Below, piece after piece: positions 24,877-32,172 of a stretch of DNA of 64,000 nucleotides. The translations under genes were made by a program, and so were the position numbers. The number at the start of each line of letters is the position of its first letter. Position 1 is the first letter of the stretch. Below the pieces are notes generated by a model, which was given only the letters and a program-made list of their open reading frames with translations, was not told where the DNA came from and ran no database searches. Origin of the DNA: Chloroflexota bacterium (GTDB lineage Bacteria > Chloroflexota > Anaerolineae > UBA4142 > SHND01); assembly GCA_029778615.1 (NCBI GenBank), contig JAKOPZ010000024.1, forward strand, positions 1-64,000, given 5' to 3'.

Positions 24877-27800
24877 GTGAAACGGACTGATTTCGCTGCG
24901 CTCGTTTTTTTTCTCGTCCTCGCGGTTTTGTTTTTTGCGCCGGTGTTGTTTGGCAATGCCACACTGGTGTCGTTCGATAACCTCTATCGCTTTCCGCCGT
25001 GGAGTGCGTCCGCCCAAGCGCAAGGTGTGACGCAAGCATACAATCCGCTCCTCGATGATTTAATCCTCGAAAATTACGCGTGGAAAAATTTCATTCGCGA
25101 ATCCATCCGCGCGGGTGAAATTCCATTGTGGAATCCGTACATTCTCGCGGGGCAGCCCTTTCTCGCGGCAGGACAAAACGCGAGCTTGTACCCGCTTGGC
25201 ATTGTGTTTTACATTCTGCCGCTCGCGCGCGCCTACGCGATTTTTGCCGTACTGCATTATTGGCTCGCGGCTTGTGCGATGTATTTTCTCGCGCGCGTGC
25301 TGGGGCTGCGCGCGTTCGCTTCCGTCGTCAGCGGAATCATTTACGCGTTTAGCGGGTTCATGGTCGTCAGCGTTGTGTTTCCGATGGTAGTGAGCGCGGC
25401 GACGTGGCTGCCTGCGATTCTGGCGTGCGTGGAATTGGCGCTGCGCGAACAAGAGCAGAGAGTGGAGACTGGAGATTGGAGACTGGCGCGGCAATTGTTT
25501 TTTTCATTGTGCGCGGCGATTCTAATCGGCGTCCAATTTCTCGCGGGACATGTCGAAATGTCCTATTACATTTTGCTTGTCCTTACGTTTTATGCGGCAT
25601 GGCGAATTTTGGGAACAACTCTTTCGCTTTATGCGCGCATGATAAATTGGCGCGCGCTGGTGCGCGCGAGCGCGGTCATGCTCGGCATCGTCACGTTGGG
25701 TTTCGCCCTCGCGGCAATTCAAATTATCCCCTTGTATGAATTAGTGCGCGCGAATTTTCGCGAAGGTTCGGTTTCGTACAGCGACGTTGCCGGTTGGGCA
25801 TTGCCGACGCGCCAAATTCTCACTTTTTTCATTCCCGATTTTTTTGGCAATCCGACGCATCACGCATATTTCGACATTTACGATTTCCTTTGGAAACACG
25901 CGCCGCAAGGCACCATTTTTTGGGGCGTCAAAAATTATGTCGAAGCGGGCGCATATGTTGGGATTCTCGCGCTGGTATTGGCAGTTTTAGGAGTTGTCTC
26001 ACGGGTCCAAAGTTCGAGTGCCACGGAAGGTTCGGCGTTCTTCATTCGTCGTTCGTCGCTCTTTTTCTCAACCCTCGCGATTCTCTCTCTCCTTTTTGCG
26101 TTTGGGACTCCGCTCTACGCGATTCTCTTTTACGGACTACCGGGTTGGAATCAATTGCATACGGCGTTCCGTTGGATTTTCCCGTGGACGTTGAGCGTCG
26201 CGTTTCTCGCGGGGGTCGGCGCGCAATATCTCGCGGATAATTTATCCAAGCGCGTTGCTGCATGGATTGGCGCGTTGCTTGCGGTGGGCGGAATCGGAAC
26301 ATTGCTCTTGGTCGCGTCGTCACTCGCACTGCGCGATGTGTTTGTACGAGTCGCGGATGCGTTCGTGAACGCGTCGGATTTGGCGAAACCTGTGTTTGAA
26401 ACGGGACAAGCGTTTTGGTCGTACGAGGCGCGCAATGTGGCGTTGTTTGGTCTGTTTGTTCTGCTCGCGGGAACGATGCTGCTCGTTTCACGCACCGCGC
26501 GTCGGGTGAGAAATATCGCGTTGTGGAAACCGCTTGCGTTGTGCGTACTCGTTGCGGATTTGTTTGTCGCGGGCATTGGTTTTTATCCGCGCGCGGATTT
26601 GAAACTTGCGGAATTTGTGCCGCCCGCGATTCAATTTTTGCAGCAGGATAAATCGCTGTACCGCATTGCGACATACGATTTGCCCGGACAAAAAGTGTTG
26701 AACGCCAACAGCGCGATGCCGTTCGGGATTCAAGACATTCGCGGCTATGACTCGATTATTGCGAAACAATATGTCGAGTACATGCAATTGCTCGCGCCGC
26801 AAGATGAACTGTTGTACAACCGCATCGCCGCGTTTTATGATTTCAAGCCGTTGAGTTCGCCGCTTTTGAATTTGTTGAATGTGAAATATGTGTTGACGAC
26901 GCGCGCGGTGCCAAATCCAAATTACGAGTTGGTCTATGACGATGAAATAAAAATTTACGAAAACAAAAATGTGCTGCCGCGCGCGTTTTTGGTGAATCAA
27001 GCGCGCGTGTTTGACAATCGCGATGAATTGCTGCGCGCGCTGCCAGGCGCGGATGTGACGCGCGAGGTGCTGCTGGAGAATCCCTCACCCCTGACCCCTC
27101 TCCCATTGGGAGAGGGGGGAAATGTGCGATTTGAAAAATACACGGGCAGCGAAGTGATTTTGCAAACGAATGTTGCACAGTCCGCGTATCTCGTTCTCGC
27201 CGACACGTACTTTCCCGGCTGGATTGCCCAAATTGACGGACAGGACACGCCGATTTATCGCGCGGATGGAAATTTCCGCGCGGTCGTCGTGCCGGCGGGT
27301 GAGCATACGGTGCGTTTCAAGTATTCGCCGATTTCGTTTCGCGTCGGTTCGGTGCTGTCGCTCCTCGCGGCGATTGCGGTGATGCTCGCGTTCGTCGCGT
27401 TGGTTTGGCAGCGCTTCGTCCTCGTCGGAAACAAGGCGGAAGGTTCCCAAGTTCGGACTGTCGCAAAAAATTCGCTCGTGCCGATGGGCGCGTCGCTGCT
27501 GATTCAGGTTATCAATTTCGCGCTCGCGCTCGTGTTGCTGCGCGTGCTCGGTCCTGAAAACAACGGACGTTACGCGTTTGCGGTGACGGTGTGGTTTTTT
27601 CTTTCGGCGCTTACGGAATTCGGTTTGGGAATTTTGGTGACGCGTGAAGTGGCGCGTGACCGTTCCCGCGCGAATGTGTTTTTGACGAATGCGATTTTCT
27701 TGCGCGTCGGATTGACGGTCGTTTCGATTGTGCTGCTCGGCGCGGTCATTGCGTTTTATCGCGCGTCGGGAAATCTGGATGAGGAAACGGTTTGGGTGAT

Positions 27801-28935
27801 GGTGTTGTTGTGGGTCTCGTTGTTTCCCAATCATGTCGCGGGCGCGCTGTCGGGCATGTTCTTTGCGTATGAACGTTTTGAATATCCAACCGCGCTTGAG
27901 GTTGCGACGGCATTGGTAAGCGTGGCGCTGCAAATCGCGGTTCTGCTCGCGGGCTATGGGATTGTGGGACTGGCAGGCGTTTCCATTGCGACGAACGTGT
28001 TTACGTTAATCGTGATATGGTACTTGGTGCGACGCTTGTTATTCAAGCCGCACTTCGCGTTTGACCGTGCGCTCGCGCGTTGGATGTTTTTTGAATCGTA
28101 CCCGTTAATGATGAACAATTTGCTCGCGAATTTGTTTTTCAAGATTGATGTATTCTTGTTATTGCCGTTGACGAACGCGACAATTCTAGGTTATTACAAC
28201 GCGGCGTACAAATTTGTGAACGCGTTGAATTTTATTCCATCCAAATTCACGCTCGCGATTTTTCCGATGTTGTCGCGGCTCTCGACGGGTTCGACCGACG
28301 CGATGCGGCGCGCGTTGGTCGTTTCCGTAAAATTGTTGACGTGGATTGCCGTGCCGATTACGGTAGCGACGGTGTTTATTTCCGAACCGTTGATTTTGCT
28401 GTTCGCGGGCGCGGCATACATTCCCGATTCCGCGATTGCGCTGCAGTGGCTCATTTTCTTTTTGCCGTTCAGTTTTATCAACAGCGTGGTGCATTATGTT
28501 CTCATCGCGTTGAATGAACAGCGTTTTCTCACGCGCGCATTTCTCATCGGGCTTGCGTTCAATCTCGCGGCAAATCTGATTGCGATTCCCGCGCTCACGT
28601 ATCGCGGCGCGGCGTTGGTGACGGTGCTTTCGGAATTGGCGCTGCTTGTGCCGTTCTATTACGCGCTCCGCAAACACATGCCGCCTCTCGGCATCGTGGA
28701 TATTTTCTGGCGACCCGCACTCGCGGGGCTGGTTATGGGAATTGTTTTGTATTTCCTTGTCGCGCAAAACATACTCGTCGCGTTGATTGCGGCGTCGCTC
28801 GCGTATGGAGTAACGTTAGTGCTAACGGGCGCGTTGGGCGCGGACGAGTGGTTGTTGGTGGGGAAATTGGTGCCAAAGAGGTTGAGACGTTTTGTGACGA
28901 TTCTATCGCGAGGACAAGTGGTAGAAAGCAGGTAG
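24877..28935 (+). CDS. giant fusion: YfhO-like membrane protein plus MATE/MVF-type polysaccharide flippase
   Basis: The 1352-residue protein starts at GTG with GAGGAG upstream. Residues 1 to about 840 resemble YfhO-family GT-C-type membrane proteins: an N-terminal 'LVSFDNLYRFPPWS' loop, many membrane segments, then an extracytoplasmic domain ending in 'YFPGWIAQIDGQ...RAVVVPAGEH'. Residues about 865-1340 form a 12-to-14-helix polysaccharide flippase ('LRVLGPENNGRYAFAVT', 'LGYYNAAYKFVNALNFIPS'). These are normally separate genes, so this fusion would couple glycan modification with export. Several repeat-like sequences sit in frame (25463-25486, 26041-26061, 27095-27117). The stop codon lies in a tandem repeat. 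Confidence 0.85.
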   Translation: MKRTDFAALVFFLVLAVLFFAPVLFGNATLVSFDNLYRFPPWSASAQAQGVTQAYNPLLDDLILENYAWKNFIRESIRAGEIPLWNPYILAGQPFLAAGQNASLYPLGIVFYILPLARAYAIFAVLHYWLAACAMYFLARVLGLRAFASVVSGIIYAFSGFMVVSVVFPMVVSAATWLPAILACVELALREQEQRVETGDWRLARQLFFSLCAAILIGVQFLAGHVEMSYYILLVLTFYAAWRILGTTLSLYARMINWRALVRASAVMLGIVTLGFALAAIQIIPLYELVRANFREGSVSYSDVAGWALPTRQILTFFIPDFFGNPTHHAYFDIYDFLWKHAPQGTIFWGVKNYVEAGAYVGILALVLAVLGVVSRVQSSSATEGSAFFIRRSSLFFSTLAILSLLFAFGTPLYAILFYGLPGWNQLHTAFRWIFPWTLSVAFLAGVGAQYLADNLSKRVAAWIGALLAVGGIGTLLLVASSLALRDVFVRVADAFVNASDLAKPVFETGQAFWSYEARNVALFGLFVLLAGTMLLVSRTARRVRNIALWKPLALCVLVADLFVAGIGFYPRADLKLAEFVPPAIQFLQQDKSLYRIATYDLPGQKVLNANSAMPFGIQDIRGYDSIIAKQYVEYMQLLAPQDELLYNRIAAFYDFKPLSSPLLNLLNVKYVLTTRAVPNPNYELVYDDEIKIYENKNVLPRAFLVNQARVFDNRDELLRALPGADVTREVLLENPSPLTPLPLGEGGNVRFEKYTGSEVILQTNVAQSAYLVLADTYFPGWIAQIDGQDTPIYRADGNFRAVVVPAGEHTVRFKYSPISFRVGSVLSLLAAIAVMLAFVALVWQRFVLVGNKAEGSQVRTVAKNSLVPMGASLLIQVINFALALVLLRVLGPENNGRYAFAVTVWFFLSALTEFGLGILVTREVARDRSRANVFLTNAIFLRVGLTVVSIVLLGAVIAFYRASGNLDEETVWVMVLLWVSLFPNHVAGALSGMFFAYERFEYPTALEVATALVSVALQIAVLLAGYGIVGLAGVSIATNVFTLIVIWYLVRRLLFKPHFAFDRALARWMFFESYPLMMNNLLANLFFKIDVFLLLPLTNATILGYYNAAYKFVNALNFIPSKFTLAIFPMLSRLSTGSTDAMRRALVVSVKLLTWIAVPITVATVFISEPLILLFAGAAYIPDSAIALQWLIFFLPFSFINSVVHYVLIALNEQRFLTRAFLIGLAFNLAANLIAIPALTYRGAALVTVLSELALLVPFYYALRKHMPPLGIVDIFWRPALAGLVMGIVLYFLVAQNILVALIAASLAYGVTLVLTGALGADEWLLVGKLVPKRLRRFVTILSRGQVVESR
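25463..25486 (+). repeat. heptamer tandem repeat inside the fusion gene
   Basis: Three 7-base units TGGAGAC, TGGAGAT, TGGAGAC run in frame and encode 'VETGDWRL' in a loop between membrane helices. Such heptads normally occur between genes. Confidence 0.7.
26041..26061 (+). repeat. heptamer repeat inside the fusion gene
   Basis: Units TTCATTC, GTCGTTC, GTCGCTC share the TCGTTCG-type heptad of the 20343-20403 repeat and encode 'FFIRRSSL' between two membrane helices. Confidence 0.55.
27095..27117. repeat. palindromic repeat inside the fusion gene
   Basis: CCCCTCTCCC (27095-27104) and GGGAGAGGGG (27108-27117) form a perfect hairpin with an ATT loop. Together with the preceding CCCTCACCCCTGA it gives the in-frame peptide 'NPSPLTPLPLGEGG'. 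This DNA motif is a common interspersed repeat in many bacterial genomes. Confidence 0.75.
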
Positions 28936-28973
28936 CAGGGGACATACTACATGCTACCTGCTACCTGCTACCT
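28928..28973. repeat. heptamer repeat with inverted arms at the fusion gene stop
   Basis: GCAGGTAGCAG (28928-28938) is complementary to CTGCTACCTGC (28958-28968). Three tandem GCTACCT units run from 28953 to 28973. The TAG stop codon (28933-28935) is part of the left arm. It separates two convergent genes and may act as a transcription barrier. Confidence 0.75.
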
Positions 28974-29433
28974 GTTCCCTAAATCTTTCAATCTCGTGTT
29001 CGACGCGAATGCGGCGCAGATGGACTTGGACATTCGGCGCTTTGAGGTTATGCACGTCAATCAACTTGTTCAATTCAGCCGCCTGCGCGCGAAATTGTTC
29101 GACGATTTTTTGCTCAAGCCGCGCGCGTTCGTTGGGGAGCGCGGGAATGTTTTTGAGAAAACGTTCGAGCGGCGCGAATAATTTTGCCCGCGCCGCGTCA
29201 ATCTCTTTGCGCGTTTCAATCCAATCGGGCGCAAAGCCCGCGTTTTTTAAAAGATGGTACGCGAGTTCCCAATCTTCGGGAACGTTCGGGTCCCGCGCGA
29301 GGTCGAGCGGTTTGCCCGCGCCGCGCAAATTATCAAAGTCGCCGCGTTCCATTGCCTCGCGAATTTGTTTGTCCACGACGGATTCGAGGTTGGAAACTGT
29401 CAAACGGGGGCGTTGGGATTTTTCTTGACTCAC
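28954..29433 (-). CDS. DUF1992 (DnaJ-homologue subfamily C28-like) protein
   Basis: The 159-residue protein matches DUF1992: 'VVDKQIREAMERGDFDNLRG', 'GKPLDLARDPNVPED', 'AYHLLKNAGFAPDWIE' and 'RKEIDAARAKL', followed by a helical tail. The function is unknown; some eukaryotic members carry a DnaJ domain, which is absent here. An open frame extends further upstream, but it runs through the terminator of the neighbouring RRM gene. I therefore chose the GTG at 29433. A TACAAT lies exactly 6 nt before that GTG, which fits a leaderless mRNA. Confidence 0.88.
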   Translation of the reverse strand: MSQEKSQRPRLTVSNLESVVDKQIREAMERGDFDNLRGAGKPLDLARDPNVPEDWELAYHLLKNAGFAPDWIETRKEIDAARAKLFAPLERFLKNIPALPNERARLEQKIVEQFRAQAAELNKLIDVHNLKAPNVQVHLRRIRVEHEIERFREQVAGSR

Positions 29434-29450
29434 GCCAAAATTGTACACAA

Positions 29451-29485
29451 AAAACGCTGCGCGCAAATTTTGCGCGCAGCGTTTT
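29451..29485 (-). terminator. terminator after the RRM gene
   Basis: A perfect 17-bp-arm palindrome (29451-29467 and 29469-29485) flanked by A- and T-runs starts only a few bases after the RRM stop codon. Confidence 0.85.
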
Positions 29486-29488
29486 GCT

Positions 29489-29800
29489 TTATCCAAAACT
29501 ACTGCCCCCGCCACCGCCGCCTTCGCGCGGTCCGGCTTTGTTTTGACGCGGTTTCGCGAGGTCCACTTTCAGCGTGCGGTTTTTCAATTGGGCACCGTTG
29601 AACATTCCCTGCGCGCGGCTGGCATCTTCGGCGGTTGCAAATTCGACAAAGCCAAAGCCCTTGCTGCGACCCGAATCGCGGTCAGTGATGATTGCGGCAT
29701 CGGTTACATTGCCGGCGCCATTGAAAAAGTCTTTTAGTTCGTCCACCGTCAATTGATAGGGAAGGTTACCCACATACAAACGCGGGCGATTGCCATTCAT
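29489..29800 (-). CDS. single-RRM RNA-binding protein
   Basis: The 103-residue protein consists of one RNA-recognition motif with RNP2 'RLYVGNLPY' (residues 7-15) and RNP1 'KGFGFVEF' (about residues 47-54). A Gly-rich tail follows. It resembles the cold-inducible Rbp proteins of cyanobacteria and other bacteria, which bind single-stranded RNA. The ATG at 29800 is preceded by AAAGGAG at 8 nt. It ends in its own terminator. The long gene-free region upstream could carry a regulated 5' leader, as in cold-shock genes, but no specific element is recognisable. Confidence 0.95.
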   Translation of the reverse strand: MNGNRPRLYVGNLPYQLTVDELKDFFNGAGNVTDAAIITDRDSGRSKGFGFVEFATAEDASRAQGMFNGAQLKNRTLKVDLAKPRQNKAGPREGGGGGGSSFG

Positions 29801-30456
29801 AGCAAATTCTCCTTTTGCCGAGCGAGGTTCCGCAAAGGCGCGGAACGGACAATGGGTGAAAAAGCAAAAGTAAAAATGGGTGAATCGGGGCGGCGGAGTC
29901 GTTCGCTTGCCCGCGCACACGGGGGCACCATCGGCGCATGGTCAATGGTTTGTTTGAACGACGGATTGACGCCTCGCAATACGCCGCAACTCCTTTCGGC
30001 TCCAAGCATCCTCACGCGCAATTTGCGTTCCTCATCCCAAATTGCCCTTTCGCGTGTCGGACGTTTTTTGCCGTCTGCGTAAAAAACAAGACAACTCACC
30101 CTCTTGCGCTTCGTTGCAGCCAGAGAACGGGACAGAGTTGAAGTTCGAGGAACAAAAGACCGACCGAAGTCATATCGCGCGCGGGGTCGGTTGCCGACGC
30201 GCGATAGGGAGTACCTAAAGTGGAACGATTCATCAAACGGTTACGAGACACAGTGCCGAGATGGCAAAACTATACCACGCGAAAACAATCAATGTCAATG
30301 GGTTTTCCAAGAAAAATTTTCAACTGCTGCGATAACCTGCCGCGCGCCGGTCTCTTGGACCCACGAACAAAATGGCTGTGCAAAAATGCTCTACTGACAA
30401 ATTCAATTGATTCTTTGCACCGCGCGCATCCGGTAAATTCATTGTGTCGACGTTTG
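29801..30456. other. 656-bp region without a supported gene
   Basis: Frames here are short and lack ribosome-binding sites. The left part is upstream of the minus-strand RRM gene and contains a hairpin GTTCCGC...GCGGAAC near 29830. The right end contains copy B of the 101-bp repeat family. I see no promoter that stands out. Confidence 0.5.
30367..30443. repeat. repeat family copy B
   Basis: This stretch matches copy A (22052-22128) at about nine of ten positions, including ACAAAATGGCTGTGC, CTGACAAATTCAA and ATCCGGTAAATTCATT, with a 2-base deletion. The terminal inverted repeat of copy A is degraded here. It abuts the 3' end of the GT-C-like gene. Confidence 0.75.
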
Positions 30457-32061
30457 TTAGGGATTGCGGCGATAGAGTTGGGCGCGTCGTTGCGGCGAAA
30501 CGTACACCAGCGTATAGTTTTCCGCCAATTGGCGCAAGAGAGCTTCCGGCGGCGCAAAGGAATCCCCAAAGGGTTTGTCTTCGGCAATCAACAAAACATA
30601 ATCTACACGCATGTGCGCCGTCTGTTCGTACGCCGCGAGGCGCACGCTTGGATTCCCCGACGCGAGCTCGCGCGCAAAGGCGCGCGGATTGTACGCGGCG
30701 CGATAGCGCAAGGGAAAATAGTCAGTCAATGCTTCGTAATTGGTGAGGTCAATCGCTTGGCGCGCGGCGGCGATATATCCCGCGCCGTGCAAAAGCACGC
30801 GGAGATTGGAGCGGTAGGTGGATTCGTTTTCGGCGTCAACCTCTGTGGTCAAACTGAGTGGGAGCATGACTGAACCAATTGGGATATGCTCCGCCGTCGA
30901 ATACAAATCGGCAAGCCGCAGGGTCAAATTGTTCCATGCCCCCAGCCGAATGATGAGGATACCGACAATCCAAACGCTCAATGCCATTACGCACAGCCGG
31001 CGCCCCCATTTGGAAAACGCGCACGAGCCGAGCCACAAGGTCAAAACAAGAAACGGAAAAATCATCAAACGCTGTTTAACGAAACTCCCGCCTGCAAAAG
31101 CATTGGGCGCCAAAAGATAGACCAAGACATACCCAAGGCAAACCAACAGCAACCCATCCCAAACATTTGACTGACGCCGTACAAAACGGCGGACGAGTTG
31201 CGCCGCGCTCACCGCGCCGGTGCCGGCGGCGAACGCGATGGCAAACCACGCCTCGCGACGGTCAAGCGAAATAACTGTTGACAGCCGCACCAGATTGTAC
31301 AGCGCAGTGTCCCACACGGTCACAATTGAAAAGGGCGTGCCGCTCCCGCGCAAAACGAAAAACGCCAACAGAATTGTTGGTAGTCCAAAAATAATAACGA
31401 GGGGCGTGATGTGATAACGGAGCAAATTGCGAAACGAAATGGGTTGCGTGCGCGCTGCGCGCAGTGCGAACCAACACGCCAACGCGCTGATGCCGAGAGC
31501 TGCCATGACCCACGAAACCACATGCGCCGCATAGACCAACAGCGACAACAACACGAGCGCGCCGAGCGCGCGCAGGTCAAGTGATTCGCGCCGCCGCAGC
31601 CAGTATCCGAGCAGAAAAAGGTACAACGGCAAACTCGCGTACAGGTTATAAAATCCCTTGAACAATACAAACGAGTGGACAAACGGAAAAGCGCAGAGGG
31701 CGAGCCAATCTGCCCCGGGTTGAATCGCGCGCAATGCGTAGCGTAAGGCGAGCGGAAACAAAATGATGCACGCGGCGAGAAAAATTTTTTCGGCGATGGG
31801 CGGCGGCGCGAAACTCATCAGCGCGGCAAGCGCCAGATGTCCGAGCCAATTTGTCGGCACTGCAAAATTGAGTGTATAAAATTTGGCAAACGCGGGGTAC
31901 GCGGGATTTGTATAATTCAGAATAATGTTTGCGTTTTCAACATGCGAGGGTCCATCTTGCGAGGGGAAAAAAGGCAGAACGACGAGCGGCAACAGGTAGA
32001 GCAAAATCAGGCTCCCTAACAAAAGCGCATTGCCGCGTCGCGCAAAAAAAATTTGGAACAT
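30457..32061 (-). CDS. multi-pass GT-C-like membrane protein
   Basis: The ~534-residue protein has about 10-12 membrane segments. The first large loop contains 'FFPSQDGPSHVENANIIL', an acidic loop position typical of GT-C glycosyltransferases using polyprenyl-phosphate sugars. The last ~130 residues form a soluble extracytoplasmic domain. I do not recognise a named family. I chose the ATG at 32061 over a TTG at 32082; neither has a clear ribosome-binding site. It lies downstream of the pyrophosphatase terminator, so it is probably transcribed separately. Confidence 0.8.
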   Translation of the reverse strand: MFQIFFARRGNALLLGSLILLYLLPLVVLPFFPSQDGPSHVENANIILNYTNPAYPAFAKFYTLNFAVPTNWLGHLALAALMSFAPPPIAEKIFLAACIILFPLALRYALRAIQPGADWLALCAFPFVHSFVLFKGFYNLYASLPLYLFLLGYWLRRRESLDLRALGALVLLSLLVYAAHVVSWVMAALGISALACWFALRAARTQPISFRNLLRYHITPLVIIFGLPTILLAFFVLRGSGTPFSIVTVWDTALYNLVRLSTVISLDRREAWFAIAFAAGTGAVSAAQLVRRFVRRQSNVWDGLLLVCLGYVLVYLLAPNAFAGGSFVKQRLMIFPFLVLTLWLGSCAFSKWGRRLCVMALSVWIVGILIIRLGAWNNLTLRLADLYSTAEHIPIGSVMLPLSLTTEVDAENESTYRSNLRVLLHGAGYIAAARQAIDLTNYEALTDYFPLRYRAAYNPRAFARELASGNPSVRLAAYEQTAHMRVDYVLLIAEDKPFGDSFAPPEALLRQLAENYTLVYVSPQRRAQLYRRNP

Positions 32062-32093
32062 GAGTTGGCGGTCCAGGCCCAAATATTTTTTTC

Positions 32094-32144
32094 AAAAAAA
32101 GTGTGGTCCCATTCAGACAAACGTACCGAACGGAACCACACTTT
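32094..32144 (-). terminator. terminator after hppA
   Basis: AAAGTGTGGT (32098-32107) and ACCACACTTT (32135-32144) are complementary. On the minus strand the stem is followed by a run of U's. It lies about 30 bases after the hppA stop. Confidence 0.75.
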
Positions 32145-32172
32145 CAAGCGAACCTTACCTCATTGCAAAAGG

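Noticed and set aside
29434-29514. Extended N-terminus for the DUF1992 protein
   Set aside because: The extra codons are the RRM terminator palindrome read in frame.
30104-30873. Overlapping plus-strand frames upstream of and inside the GT-C-like gene
   Set aside because: They have no ribosome-binding sites or motifs and partly read the repeat copy B and the antisense of the GT-C-like gene.
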